From Methylobacter sp. (lineage in GTDB: Bacteria; Pseudomonadota; Gammaproteobacteria; Methylococcales; Methylomonadaceae), in the NCBI GenBank assembly GCA_024636505.1, contig JAGXGY010000017.1, positions 1 to 60,422 of the forward strand: a DNA stretch of 60,422 nt, read 5' to 3'. The notes beneath the pieces were generated by a model. It was given only the letters and a program-made list of their open reading frames with translations. It was not told the origin of the DNA and ran no database searches. Every line of letters starts with the position of its first letter. Positions within the stretch are counted from its first letter, which is position 1. This document shows positions 27,192 through 36,752 of the stretch, piece by piece. Made by a program: the position numbers and the translations under genes.

Positions 27192-28421
27192 GTGCTAAAT
27201 ATCATCTGGATAAGCTTTTTCCTGGCCGCTTTTTGCACGGCGCTATTCAAATTGGTTTTCTTGGGCGACCAACAGGTTTTTGCGCAAATCATGGCAGCCA
27301 TGTTTGCGCTGTCGAAATCGGCTTTTGAAATAGCCTTAGGCCTGACCGGCGTACTGGCCTTATGGCTGGGCATTATGCGCATCGGCGAAAAAAGCGGCTT
27401 TATCCATTTATTAACCCAAGGACTGACACCGTTATTCAGCCGGTTAATGCCCGATGTGCCCAAAGGCCATCCGGCTTTGGGCGCTATGGTGATGAATATT
27501 TCCGCCAATGCGCTCGGCCTGGACAATGCCGCAACGCCGTTGGGCATCAAAGCGATGCAGGAATTGCAAGCCCTTAACCCCAATCCCGAAACCGCCAGCA
27601 ACGCGCAAATCCTGTTTCTGGTGCTCAACACCTCCAGCGTGACGCTGTTTCCGGTAACGATATTCACCTATCGCGCCCAACTGGGGGCGGCCAACCCGAC
27701 CGACGTGTTCATCCCGATTTTAATCGCCACGTACATGTCCACGCTGGCTGGTTTGCTTGCGGTCGCCTTTGTGCAAAAAATCAACCTGCTGGATAAGGTT
27801 GTCCTGGCCTATCTGGGCGGCTTTACGTTGGCAGTCGGCGGCATACTTGCGTATTTTTCCAGCTTGCCGCAGCAGCAGATGCTGGAGCAATCCGCGATGA
27901 TCAGCAATTTCATCCTGTTTTCTCTGGTCATTACCTTTATTCTCGGCGCGATCAACAAGGAGATTAACGCTTATGACGCCTTCATTGAAGGCGCCAAGGA
28001 AGGTTTTGATACCGCAATCACCATTATCCCTTACTTGGTCGCGATGCTGGTTGCGATTGGCGTGTTCAGAGCCAGCGGCGCACTGGATTTGCTGGCCGAT
28101 TTAGCGCGGATTATCGTGCATTACTTCATGCTCGACGACCGCTTTGTCGATGCGCTGCCCACCGCATTGATCAAACCGTTCAGCGGCAGCGGGGCCAGGG
28201 CGATGATGATCGACACCATGAAGACCCTGGGTGCAGATTCGTTTGCCGGGCGCTTGTCGTCGATCGTGCAAGGCAGCACCGAAACCACCTTTTATGTCCT
28301 GGCGATTTACTTCGGTTCGGTCGGCATCAAACATATCCGCCATGCGGCCGCGTGTGGGATAATAGCCGATTTTTCGGGCATTGTTGCGTCCATTTTTATT
28401 GCATACTGGTTCTTTGGATAA
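27192..28421 (+). CDS. SpmAB-like nucleoside-recognition (Gate) domain membrane protein
   Basis: I place the start at GTG 27192, giving MLNIIWISFFLAAFCTALF (409 residues). The longer open frame would begin inside the inverted repeat. The N-terminal half resembles SpmA (GEKSGFIHLLTQGLTPLFSR, NISANALGLDNAATPLGIKA), and the C-terminal half resembles SpmB (GAKEGFDTAITIIPYLVAML, STETTFYVLAIYFGSVGI). About ten membrane helices are expected. In non-sporulating proteobacteria the fused form is probably a transporter; the substrate is unknown. Confidence 0.85.
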   Translation: MLNIIWISFFLAAFCTALFKLVFLGDQQVFAQIMAAMFALSKSAFEIALGLTGVLALWLGIMRIGEKSGFIHLLTQGLTPLFSRLMPDVPKGHPALGAMVMNISANALGLDNAATPLGIKAMQELQALNPNPETASNAQILFLVLNTSSVTLFPVTIFTYRAQLGAANPTDVFIPILIATYMSTLAGLLAVAFVQKINLLDKVVLAYLGGFTLAVGGILAYFSSLPQQQMLEQSAMISNFILFSLVITFILGAINKEINAYDAFIEGAKEGFDTAITIIPYLVAMLVAIGVFRASGALDLLADLARIIVHYFMLDDRFVDALPTALIKPFSGSGARAMMIDTMKTLGADSFAGRLSSIVQGSTETTFYVLAIYFGSVGIKHIRHAAACGIIADFSGIVASIFIAYWFFG

Positions 28422-29714
28422 ATGTTAATACACCTTAAAACACTCGGCTGTCGCCTTAATGAAGCGGAGCTGGAAACCTGGGCTCAGGCTTTTCAACAAT
28501 CCGGCCATCAAATCACCCGGCAAGCCGAAGCGGCCCATCTTATCGTGCTTAATTCCTGCGCGGTAACCCAGGATGCGGCCAGAAAATCGCGCCAGCTGAT
28601 ACGGCGCATTCATCGCGATAATCCGCAAGCCAAGCTCGTGGTCAGCGGCTGTTACGCCACCTTGAATGAAGATGAGGCCGCGTCTTTGCTCGGCGTTGAT
28701 CTGGTGGTCAGCAACAAGGATAAAGATCAACTGGTCGAAAAAACCCTGACTGAATTGAACATGGACAGCATGCCGGCTTTATCCACCGAGCCAGGGGAAA
28801 TATCGCTGTTCACCCGAGGCAGGCAACGTGCTTTCGTTAAAGTGCAGGACGGCTGCCGCTATCGCTGCACATTTTGCATCGTCACCGTGGCGCGTGGCGA
28901 AGAAAACAGTCGTCCGATACAGGCGGTCATCGACGAAATCAATGCCCTGTACCGGCAAGGCATCACCGAAGTCATTTTAACCGGCGTACATTTGGGCGGC
29001 TACGGCAGTGACTTGGGCAATAATCTATCCGATTTGGTCAAAGCGATTTTGGCGGAAACCAGCATCCCGAGACTGAGATTAGGCTCGCTGGAACCGTGGG
29101 AATTGCCGGGCGATTTTTTCGAGCTGTTCAGCAATCCGCGCCTGATGCCGCATTTGCATCTGCCTTTGCAAAGCGGCTCCGACACCGTGCTCCGCCGTAT
29201 GGCAAGACGCTGTAAAACCGAGGAATTTGCGGCTATCGTCAGCCAGCTGCGAGCGCAAATTCCGCATTTTAATATCACCACCGATATTATCGTCGGCTTC
29301 CCCGGCGAAACCGAACAGGAATGGCAGGACAGTTTTGACTTCATCAAACAGACCGGTTTCGGCCATATCCATATCTTTACCTATTCCAGTCGGGAAGGCA
29401 CCAAAGCCGCCGGCTTGCCGGATCAACTGAGCAATGACACCAAAAAACAGCGCAGCAGGCAGTTGCATGAACTGGCTGACGACATGAAGCAGACGTTTTT
29501 TGCCGATAATGTAGGTCTTGAATTTCCGGTGTTATGGGAAGGCTATAGCGAAGCTTTGGATGATGGCAAGCAACGGGTTTTCGGCTATACGCCGAATTAT
29601 CTTCGGGTTGCTTGTGTGATTGATGGCGATATGTCGGTGGAAAATCGGACGCTTGATTGCGTGGTAACGGCCGTGGCAGAGGGCAGTGTTAGTGGGGAGC
29701 TGGTATTAAAATGA
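28422..29714 (+). CDS. mtaB: tRNA t6A37 methylthiotransferase MtaB
   Basis: The 430-residue protein has the N-terminal MiaB-type [4Fe-4S] domain with cysteines in KTLGCRLNEAE, LNSCAVTQDAARK and VVSGCYATLNE. The radical SAM motif is CRYRCTFC. A C-terminal TRAM-like region closes it. The subgroup (MtaB/YqeV) adds the methylthio group to t6A37 of tRNAs reading ANN codons. It starts immediately after the SpmAB-like stop and overlaps apbE by four bases. Confidence 0.9.
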   Translation: MLIHLKTLGCRLNEAELETWAQAFQQSGHQITRQAEAAHLIVLNSCAVTQDAARKSRQLIRRIHRDNPQAKLVVSGCYATLNEDEAASLLGVDLVVSNKDKDQLVEKTLTELNMDSMPALSTEPGEISLFTRGRQRAFVKVQDGCRYRCTFCIVTVARGEENSRPIQAVIDEINALYRQGITEVILTGVHLGGYGSDLGNNLSDLVKAILAETSIPRLRLGSLEPWELPGDFFELFSNPRLMPHLHLPLQSGSDTVLRRMARRCKTEEFAAIVSQLRAQIPHFNITTDIIVGFPGETEQEWQDSFDFIKQTGFGHIHIFTYSSREGTKAAGLPDQLSNDTKKQRSRQLHELADDMKQTFFADNVGLEFPVLWEGYSEALDDGKQRVFGYTPNYLRVACVIDGDMSVENRTLDCVVTAVAEGSVSGELVLK

Positions 29715-30766
29715 CATTATCGGATTATAGACAAGGCAATCGCCTGCAACGCCTGATGTTAGTTGCCGTTGGCGGCCTGTTTTTAGGGGTGCTGACGGCT
29801 TGTTCGGAACCTGCTGTTGAAAAACTTGAGGGCCCAACTCAGGGCACAACCTACCATATCAGCTACTGGTCCGAAGCTGCGGTGGATGCTAAAGACATTA
29901 AAGGTCGCATCGAAAACGAATTAGCGGCCATCGATAAACTGCTGTCCGATTATCGCCCCGATTCGACCATAGAAATCTTCAACAACACCGAGAACACCGA
30001 TAGCCAGGAAGTCGGTGCTGACATCGTGTCGCTGGTTAAGATTGCAAAAATCATCAATCAAGCCGGTCAGGGTTGCTATGATTTAACGATCAAACCGTTG
30101 TTCGATTTATGGGGCTTTCAGGGCGATGCGCCAACTGTTCCCCAAGATTCAGCCATTGCAGCCACGCTGAAACAAATCGGCATGGACAAGCTGGAAGTGG
30201 TCGATGAAACGCATCTGCGTAAAAAACAGGCCGATCTGAAACTGGCTTTATCGTCCATTTCGCAAGGCTATAGCGTGGAACGGCTTAGTCAGGTTCTGGA
30301 GCAAAAAGGCATAGTGCATTATCTGGTCGAGATTGGCGGCGAACTCAAAACCAACGGCTACAAACCGGATCTCCAACCTTGGCGTATCGCTCTGGAAAGA
30401 CCGCTGCCCGAAGAACGGGTGATGCATAAAGTCATTACCATGCCTAAGAATTCGCCGGTCGCGGTGATGACCTCCGGTACTTACCGGCATTATTTCGATG
30501 ACCATGGGCAGCGTTACAGTCATGTCCTTGATGCCCGTAACGGCAGGCCGGTTATCCATAATCTGGTTTCCGTTACGGTGTTATTGGATGATCCGACGCT
30601 TGCCGATGCCTGGTCTACTACCTTGCTGTGTCTGGGGCAGAAAGAAGGCATGTTGGCGGCGAATACAGCAAAAATCCCCGCACTTTTCATCCAACTGCAA
30701 GGCGATGAATTGATCGAATCCCGAAGCGATATCTTGAATACTTTAAGTGATATTGTCATACCCTGA
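29711..30766 (+). CDS. apbE: ApbE, FAD:protein FMN transferase (lipoprotein)
   Basis: The 351-residue protein has a lipoprotein signal ending FLGVLTAC (Cys31 region). The ApbE fold follows, with GPTQGTTYHISYW, the FDLWGF segment, LALSSISQGYSVERL, and the metal-binding motif VLDARNGRPV. It transfers FMN to threonine residues of periplasm-facing flavoproteins such as NqrB/C or RnfG. No such partner is in the window. The start overlaps mtaB by four bases. Confidence 0.94.
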   Translation: MTLSDYRQGNRLQRLMLVAVGGLFLGVLTACSEPAVEKLEGPTQGTTYHISYWSEAAVDAKDIKGRIENELAAIDKLLSDYRPDSTIEIFNNTENTDSQEVGADIVSLVKIAKIINQAGQGCYDLTIKPLFDLWGFQGDAPTVPQDSAIAATLKQIGMDKLEVVDETHLRKKQADLKLALSSISQGYSVERLSQVLEQKGIVHYLVEIGGELKTNGYKPDLQPWRIALERPLPEERVMHKVITMPKNSPVAVMTSGTYRHYFDDHGQRYSHVLDARNGRPVIHNLVSVTVLLDDPTLADAWSTTLLCLGQKEGMLAANTAKIPALFIQLQGDELIESRSDILNTLSDIVIP

Positions 30767-30783
30767 TCAGATCCGAGAGGATG

Positions 30784-31212
30784 TCAATCCAGCCATTCAA
30801 TAATGTGGTCTTCCAAGTCATCGATCTCAGCTTCTTTCATCGCATAACTGCTGATGGAAACACCGGCGTCCTGAACGCTATCGTGGCTTCCTGATAGCAG
30901 CGGATGCCAGTCCGGAAGCGGCTCGCCATCGCTTAATAAGCGGTAAGCACAGGTTGCCGGTAGCCAGTTGTATTCGGCAAAGTCATGTTGTTTTAAGTCC
31001 AGACATTCGGGGACTAGTTTGGTGCGTTCGTTATAACGGGTGCAGCGGCAGGTATCCAGGTCAATCAAGTTACAGACGACACTGGTAAAGTAGATGTCGC
31101 CGGTGTCTTCGTCTTCGAGTTTGTGCAGGCAGCATTTGCCGCAGTTATCGCATAACGACTCCCATTCTTCGGTGGTCATTTCGGCTAGTTTTTTAGTTTT
31201 CCAAAAGCTCAT
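30784..31212 (-). CDS. YcgN-family cysteine-cluster protein
   Basis: I chose MSFWKTKKLAEMTTEEWESL (142 residues) as the start, in line with the E. coli YcgN N-terminus. The upstream in-frame ATG has no family support. The signature cysteines are in LCDNCGKCCLHKL and DLDTCRCTRYNER, and C-terminal Cys residues include ATCAYRL. The family (UPF0260) probably binds metal or an iron-sulfur cluster; the role is unknown. It is convergent with apbE, 17 bases apart. Confidence 0.88.
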   Translation of the reverse strand: MSFWKTKKLAEMTTEEWESLCDNCGKCCLHKLEDEDTGDIYFTSVVCNLIDLDTCRCTRYNERTKLVPECLDLKQHDFAEYNWLPATCAYRLLSDGEPLPDWHPLLSGSHDSVQDAGVSISSYAMKEAEIDDLEDHIIEWLD

Positions 31213-31249
31213 GGTGGTTCTCAATACTCTAAAAACGGCGGTCAGTGCA

Positions 31250-31357
31250 CGAAAAATACGAAATATAAGATGGGTTAAATCCTTCACACTTTGGGAGTGG
31301 GAGACGATCTACACATTGGTATTGCATTGAAAATTTTCGTGCTTTTTGTATTTTTCG
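31250..31357. repeat. Diffuse inverted repeat of CGAAAAATAC type
   Basis: CGAAAAATAC (31250-31259) and its complement GTATTTTTCG (31348-31357) are accompanied by CACGAAAA and TTTTCGTG at nearby positions. The pairs are about 90 bases apart. This may be the edge signature of a small degenerate element between ycgN and the PHP gene. Confidence 0.35.
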
Positions 31358-31407
31358 CGGATCAATTGATTTTTCAAGGATTAGCAGGCTGGCGTTATTG
31401 TTGGGTA

Positions 31408-32241
31408 TTAACGAAGTAACTCCCAAACCGGTTTGATGTTTTCAGGCAACGGCGCAAGTCGCCCTAATTCTACCCAGGGGTTGGCCGGATTATGAAAATC
31501 GGAACCGACGGAACCGGCTAATTCAAAGCGTGTTGCGTATGCGGTAACGGTTTTTATTTCATCGGCATTATACCTGCCGGTAACGACTTCAATACCCAGT
31601 CCGCCGACTTCCTTGAATGCGGCTAGCAGGCGTTTCATCCAGCTGGCTGTCAGTTTATAGCGCAAAGGATGCGCCAATACCGCAACGCCGCCGGACCCGG
31701 TAATCCAGCTTACCGCCAGTTCCAGGTCGGACCAAGTCGTCGGCACAAAAGCGGATTTCCCGGCACCCAGATAGCGGTCGAAAGCTTCCTGCTGGGTGGA
31801 AACATGAAATTGCGACAACAGAAAATCGGCGAAATGGCTGCGGGTAATCATGCCGTCGCCGGCCGCTTTTTTAACCGCTTCCAGCGCGCCGGGTATGCGT
31901 TTTTTCTCCAACTTAGCCGCGATTTTTTCGGCGCGTTCGGTGCGCATGATTTGCAGATTATGGGTAGCCTCACGCAACGGCGGATAGTCGGGATTAATGC
32001 CCAGTCCGACAATATGAAAACATTTATTCTGCCAGCTGGTTGATAATTCAATGCCGGGGATTAAATGAATGTCTGTGGCAGTTGCCGCAGCTTGCGCCTC
32101 GCTGAGTCCGGCGACGGTATCGTGATCGGTTAAAGCCAGCGCGGTAACGCCGCATTCGTGGGCACGTTGTACTAATGCGGTGGGCGATAAGGTGCCGTCG
32201 GAGGCAGTGGAGTGGCAATGTAAATCGTAGTTTTCAGTCAT
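31408..32241 (-). CDS. PHP-domain phosphoesterase (RnmA/YciV/TrpH-like)
   Basis: I start at MTENYDLHCHSTASDGTLSP (277 residues), the usual family N-terminus. The longer frame adds 56 residues without homology. PHP metal ligands are visible: DLHCHST, LTDHDTV, PGIELS, AVLAHPLRY, and GSDFHNP near the C-terminus. Characterised members are 3',5'-nucleotide bisphosphate phosphatases and 5'-3' exonucleases that trim 5S and other rRNA ends. Which activity this one has cannot be read from the sequence. Confidence 0.88.
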   Translation of the reverse strand: MTENYDLHCHSTASDGTLSPTALVQRAHECGVTALALTDHDTVAGLSEAQAAATATDIHLIPGIELSTSWQNKCFHIVGLGINPDYPPLREATHNLQIMRTERAEKIAAKLEKKRIPGALEAVKKAAGDGMITRSHFADFLLSQFHVSTQQEAFDRYLGAGKSAFVPTTWSDLELAVSWITGSGGVAVLAHPLRYKLTASWMKRLLAAFKEVGGLGIEVVTGRYNADEIKTVTAYATRFELAGSVGSDFHNPANPWVELGRLAPLPENIKPVWELLR

Positions 32242-32305
32242 TGGCTTTTGTCGGGTTAAGGTGGCAATCTTTAGGTGTGTTCGAGGTATTTTTAACCTTG
32301 CTGCC

Positions 32306-34105
32306 TCATTGATACTCGCCATAAAGTTTGGCATAAAGACCCTTTTGGCTAATGAGCGTTTCATGTTGTCCGTGTTCGCAGATTTGACCTTGTTCAAAAA
32401 CATAAACATGGTCGGCCTGTTTAACGGCGCTCAGGCGATGGGCGATAATGATGGTGGTTCGGCCTTGTAAAAATGCGGCCAGCGCCTGGTGCAGTTTATG
32501 TTCTGTTTCGCTGTCCAGCGCCGAGGTGGCTTCATCCAGTATCACCACTTTCGGATCGGCGACGATCATTCTGGCGATGGCCATGCGTTGCCGCTGGCCG
32601 CCGGAAAGCCGCATGCCCAGTCGTCCGATGATGGTATCCAGTCCTTGAGGCAGATCGTCTACGACATCGTTTAATTGGGCGATAGCCAGCGCGTTCCATA
32701 ATATAGCATCGCTAGCCGGTTTACCCATGGTCAGATTGGCGCGGATGCTGTCGTTAAACAGTACAGGGTGCTGCAGCACGGTAACCACGTTTTCCCTGAC
32801 CACTTCCAGACCGATGCGGTCTATGGCGACTTCATCGTAATAAATCTGGCCGTGATCCGGCGGGTACAGACCGATCAGCGTTTGAATTAAGGTTGATTTG
32901 CCGCCGCCGCTGGCTCCGACCAACGCCACTTTGTCACCGGCTTTGATTTTCAGTTGGATGCCGTCGAGGATTTTTTCATGCGGGGCTGTCCTGTAACTGA
33001 AATGCAGATTTTCCACGCGCAGGGACACGGTTTTTTTGTTTAAAAACGGATTTTCAAGGTGAGGATAATGCGGTTCCTGTTTCAGCGCGTTAAGCCGGTT
33101 GATACGGATTAACGCGGCCTTGGCGGCATAAAAGGCGTATTGGATGCTGAGGATTTCCTGCACCGGCGCCATCATGAACCAGAGATAACCGAACACTGCC
33201 AGCATTTGGCCGATGCTGAGATCGGAATAAAATACCATCAGCATCGCAGAGGCGCGGAAGATGTCGAAGCCGAACAGGAACACCAGAAAACTCAGACGCG
33301 ATGCGGCATCGCTTTTCCAGGCAAAAGCAGTGGAAAAATCCTTGACCGAGCGGGCCGATTCGATCAGCTGCTGACAATAATGTTTTTCGCGGTTACTGGC
33401 GCGTATTTGATGGATGGCTTCCAGGGTTTCGGTCAAGGATTGCTGAAAAATTTCAAAAGCGGAGTTTTCTTTTGATTTAAGGTCTTTAACTCTGGAGCCG
33501 ATAACGCGGGTGAAATAAATGACTACCGGATTTAGCAGCAGGATAAATAAACCCAGTTGCCAGTGCATCCATAAAAGAATGGCGGCTGTTCCAATAATGG
33601 TCAGTCCGGCGACCAGCAGTTTGCTGACCGTGGTGCCGATAAAGGTATCGAGGGTATCCAGATCTTTGACTAGATGGCTGGCTACGGTGCCGGTGCCCAG
33701 GCTTTCGTATTCGGACATGGAAATGTTTTGCAAATGCCCGATCAGGTCGGTGCGGATGCGAAACACGATGTCCTTGGCTATGCAGGAAAATTGCCGGGAC
33801 TGAATGATGTTGAAAGTAATCGCAATAATGCGCAGCATGACGCTGATCAGCAAAACAACACCGATATACAGAATGGGGCTTTGCCAGGCTACAGGAGACA
33901 GCAGGTTAACGGTTTGAGTGATAATGCCGGGTTGGTGCAGTAACACTTCATCGACCAGCAGCGGCATTAGTAACGGTACTGGAACGCTGGCAATGGTGGC
34001 CAGAATGGCGATAAAATGCGAGCTGATCAGCTCTTTTTTGTGTTCTAAAGCAATTTGGTAGATAGTGTTCCAGTTGTAAGATTGCGTTGCCTGTTTTGAT
34101 TGCAC
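32306..34105 (-). CDS. ABC exporter, fused permease and ATPase (MsbA-like)
   Basis: The 599-residue protein has six membrane helices over about residues 25-310 and one nucleotide-binding domain. Walker A is GASGGGKSTL, the signature is LSGGQRQRMAIARM, Walker B is VVILDEATSALD, and the switch His is in IIAHRLSAV. The topology is that of half-size type IV exporters which work as homodimers. The substrate is unknown; lipid, peptide or drug export are options. It is divergent from slt. Confidence 0.9.
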   Translation of the reverse strand: MQSKQATQSYNWNTIYQIALEHKKELISSHFIAILATIASVPVPLLMPLLVDEVLLHQPGIITQTVNLLSPVAWQSPILYIGVVLLISVMLRIIAITFNIIQSRQFSCIAKDIVFRIRTDLIGHLQNISMSEYESLGTGTVASHLVKDLDTLDTFIGTTVSKLLVAGLTIIGTAAILLWMHWQLGLFILLLNPVVIYFTRVIGSRVKDLKSKENSAFEIFQQSLTETLEAIHQIRASNREKHYCQQLIESARSVKDFSTAFAWKSDAASRLSFLVFLFGFDIFRASAMLMVFYSDLSIGQMLAVFGYLWFMMAPVQEILSIQYAFYAAKAALIRINRLNALKQEPHYPHLENPFLNKKTVSLRVENLHFSYRTAPHEKILDGIQLKIKAGDKVALVGASGGGKSTLIQTLIGLYPPDHGQIYYDEVAIDRIGLEVVRENVVTVLQHPVLFNDSIRANLTMGKPASDAILWNALAIAQLNDVVDDLPQGLDTIIGRLGMRLSGGQRQRMAIARMIVADPKVVILDEATSALDSETEHKLHQALAAFLQGRTTIIIAHRLSAVKQADHVYVFEQGQICEHGQHETLISQKGLYAKLYGEYQ

Positions 34106-34188
34106 GAGATTTTCTGGGGCTGTTTGTGAGTCCTTGATTATAGCTGTCTGAAACCCTGTTGAGGAATATATTTACAAGTGAGTGAACT

Positions 34189-36141
34189 ATGAAGTGCCTG
34201 CGTGGAAAAATATTGTGGTGTCTGTTTTTGTTTTCCGGTGCTGTGTTTGGCGATACGCTCAACCAGCAACGAAATGATTTTTTACAGGCAGAACAGCTGC
34301 TTGCACAAGGCAATAATGCTGCATTTTTAGATGCCAGTACTGCCTTGATCGATTATCCCTTATATCCCTACCTACAATATCTCTGGTTAAAAGATAATTT
34401 ACAGCAAAACAGTCAGGTTTTAGCTTTTTTAAGATCCTATAAAGAAACGCGTTACGCTGGATTATTAAGGTCTGCATGGCTGGATTATCTGGCTAGAAAT
34501 GAGCGTTGGAGCGATTTTATACAGCATTATCAAGCGACCTCTAATACGGCGATTGAGTGTCAGCACAAGCTGGCAATCTATAAAACAGGCAATAAACAGC
34601 TGGCGTTAAATGCCGCTAAACGCTTGTGGGTAAGTGCAAGTTCACTACCGCAAGCCTGTGATCCGCTCTGGTCGATATTGATGAACTCGCCGGACTTTAC
34701 GCCGGAATTGATTTGGCAGCGATTTGAGCTGGCCTTGAACAAAGATAACGTTTCTTTGGCTGAGTATTTGCGTCGCTTGTTGAGTGAAGCCGATCAGGAT
34801 GTTGCCGATGTTTGGTTACAGGTGCATCAAAAGCCTGCTTTAATAGCAGATAGCACTTTTTTAACTAAGTATAATCAACAATCCGGGCGTATTTTTGTCC
34901 ATGGCGTAGACCGTCTGGCAAAGTCCGATTTGCGCCAGGCTATCAGACTTTGGGATGCGGGAAAGCAGGATTTTCGGATAGATAGTCAGCTTTCCATACA
35001 CTTAGAGCGTCGTCTCGCGCTTGGCATGGCGTACAGTCGATATCCGGGGGCTTATTACCGCTTAAGCCAACTGCCTGTTGTCGATGCGGAAGTCAATGAA
35101 TGGAAAGTCAGGGCGGCCTTGCTGGAACAAAATTGGCCGCATATCGCCGGGGCACTAGAGAATTTGACGGCTGAGCAACGGCAGGATCCCAAATGGCAAT
35201 ACTGGCAAGCCAGAACGCTGGAGAAAAACGGGAGTTCTGAGCAGGCGCAGGCACTATACAATAAGGCGGCAGAAGACCGGAGTTTTTACGGTTTTTTAGC
35301 GGCTGATCGTGTCGGTAAGCCGTATCGATTTGCCAATAACCCGGTTTTGTTGAAAAAAAATGAACTTGAAAGTCTCGCCAATGAAACCGATTTTAAAGTG
35401 GCTCGGGAATTAAATTTACTGAATAGGGATGCAGAGGCCAAGCGGCAATGGTGGTATGCAGTCAACAAGTTAAGCAAAGAGCGGCGCAGGGTTGCAGCCA
35501 AGTTGGCGCAGCGTTGGCACTGGGACCAGCTTGCCATTATTACCCTGGTTAAAGCGGATTATTGGGATGACCTAGCGCTACGTTTTCCGGTGAGTTATTC
35601 GGATCAAATTCATAACAATGCGACTCATAATAATCTCGATCCGTCCCTTGTTTTTGGTCTGATCCGGCAGGAAAGCATCTTCAATAAAGACGCCGAGTCA
35701 GCGGTTGGTGCGCGCGGCTTAATGCAAATCATGCCGAAAACCGGCATGCAAATAGCACGGGAGTTGCAGGAAAAATGGCAATCGGATCAGCGTCTGTTTA
35801 ATCCTGATGTGAATGTCAGATACGGCGCTTATTATTATAAGAAATTACTGGACCGGTTTCAGGGGCATTTTGCCTTGGCTGTTGCAGCTTATAACGCGGG
35901 ACCGGGACGGGTGGCAAGATGGCTGCCGGATGGCAACACCATGCCTGCCGATATTTGGATAGAAACGATTCCTTTTAAAGAAACCAGGAAATATGTTGCC
36001 GCTGTGTTTTATCATGCCATTATTTATCAGAAAATCATGCCCGGTAATTGCTCCATGCATTACTCTGCCTCTTGCACCCCTGCAGTCGACCCAGAAGGCT
36101 TAAAGATGAAGCAATTGATGCTTGATGTACTGCCGGGCTAA
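34189..36141 (+). CDS. slt: Soluble lytic murein transglycosylase
   Basis: The 650-residue protein has a signal peptide (to about residue 21, AVFG), the long helical superhelix (about 30-460) that gives Slt its ring shape, and a C-terminal SLT domain. The catalytic Glu is in GLIRQESIFNKDAES, followed by GARGLMQIMPKTG and AVAAYNAGPGRVARW. It cleaves glycan strands in the periplasm and releases 1,6-anhydromuropeptides. Size agrees with E. coli Slt70 (645). Confidence 0.95.
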   Translation: MKCLRGKILWCLFLFSGAVFGDTLNQQRNDFLQAEQLLAQGNNAAFLDASTALIDYPLYPYLQYLWLKDNLQQNSQVLAFLRSYKETRYAGLLRSAWLDYLARNERWSDFIQHYQATSNTAIECQHKLAIYKTGNKQLALNAAKRLWVSASSLPQACDPLWSILMNSPDFTPELIWQRFELALNKDNVSLAEYLRRLLSEADQDVADVWLQVHQKPALIADSTFLTKYNQQSGRIFVHGVDRLAKSDLRQAIRLWDAGKQDFRIDSQLSIHLERRLALGMAYSRYPGAYYRLSQLPVVDAEVNEWKVRAALLEQNWPHIAGALENLTAEQRQDPKWQYWQARTLEKNGSSEQAQALYNKAAEDRSFYGFLAADRVGKPYRFANNPVLLKKNELESLANETDFKVARELNLLNRDAEAKRQWWYAVNKLSKERRRVAAKLAQRWHWDQLAIITLVKADYWDDLALRFPVSYSDQIHNNATHNNLDPSLVFGLIRQESIFNKDAESAVGARGLMQIMPKTGMQIARELQEKWQSDQRLFNPDVNVRYGAYYYKKLLDRFQGHFALAVAAYNAGPGRVARWLPDGNTMPADIWIETIPFKETRKYVAAVFYHAIIYQKIMPGNCSMHYSASCTPAVDPEGLKMKQLMLDVLPG

Positions 36142-36215
36142 AAATTGAGCTGATTTTTTTTGACGCCTGTTAGATAATGTATTTTTTCTAAAATAATAAT
36201 AATGACGCAAGGTAT

Positions 36216-36740
36216 ATGAAGAATATGGCGAAACAGCACAGTTTTACTCGCGAAGAGTTATTAATGTCCGGCAGGGGAGAGCTTTACGGACCAAAAAATG
36301 CGCAATTACCTCTGCCGCCGATGTTAATGATGGATCGCATTACCCTGATTACCGATGAAGGCGGCGCTTACGGTAAGGGCGAGATCGTTGCTGAACTGGA
36401 TATAACGCCTGATTTATGGTTTTTTAACTGTCATTTCCAGGGTGATCCGGTAATGCCGGGTTGTTTGGGGCTGGATGCGATGTGGCAGTTGGTCGGTTTT
36501 TATCTGTGCTGGATGGGCGGTCCCGGTAAAGGCCGTGCTTTAGGTGTGGGTGACGTTAAATTTACCGGACAAGTTTTGCCTACTGCCAAGAAGGTGATTT
36601 ACCGGATCAATTTAAAAAGAGTGATTATACGTAAGTTGGTTATGGGTATCGCTGATGCTACTATGGAAGTTGACGGTAAGGTAATTTATGAGGCTAACGA
36701 TTTACGAGTTGGTCTGTTTACTTCCACAGAAGATTTTTAG
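36216..36740 (+). CDS. fabA: FabA, 3-hydroxydecanoyl-ACP dehydratase/isomerase
   Basis: The 174-residue hot-dog enzyme has the catalytic His in [14 protein letters not shown] and the Asp in [13 protein letters not shown]. It dehydrates 3-hydroxydecanoyl-ACP and isomerises the product to the cis-3 form, the entry to unsaturated fatty acids. The ATG at 36216 follows AAGG four bases upstream; an ATG at 36225 (MAKQHSF) is also plausible. It forms an operon with fabB, 12 bases downstream. Confidence 0.97.
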   Translation: MKNMAKQHSFTREELLMSGRGELYGPKNAQLPLPPMLMMDRITLITDEGGAYGKGEIVAELDITPDLWFFNCHFQGDPVMPGCLGLDAMWQLVGFYLCWMGGPGKGRALGVGDVKFTGQVLPTAKKVIYRINLKRVIIRKLVMGIADATMEVDGKVIYEANDLRVGLFTSTEDF

Positions 36741-36752
36741 AGGCACAAATAG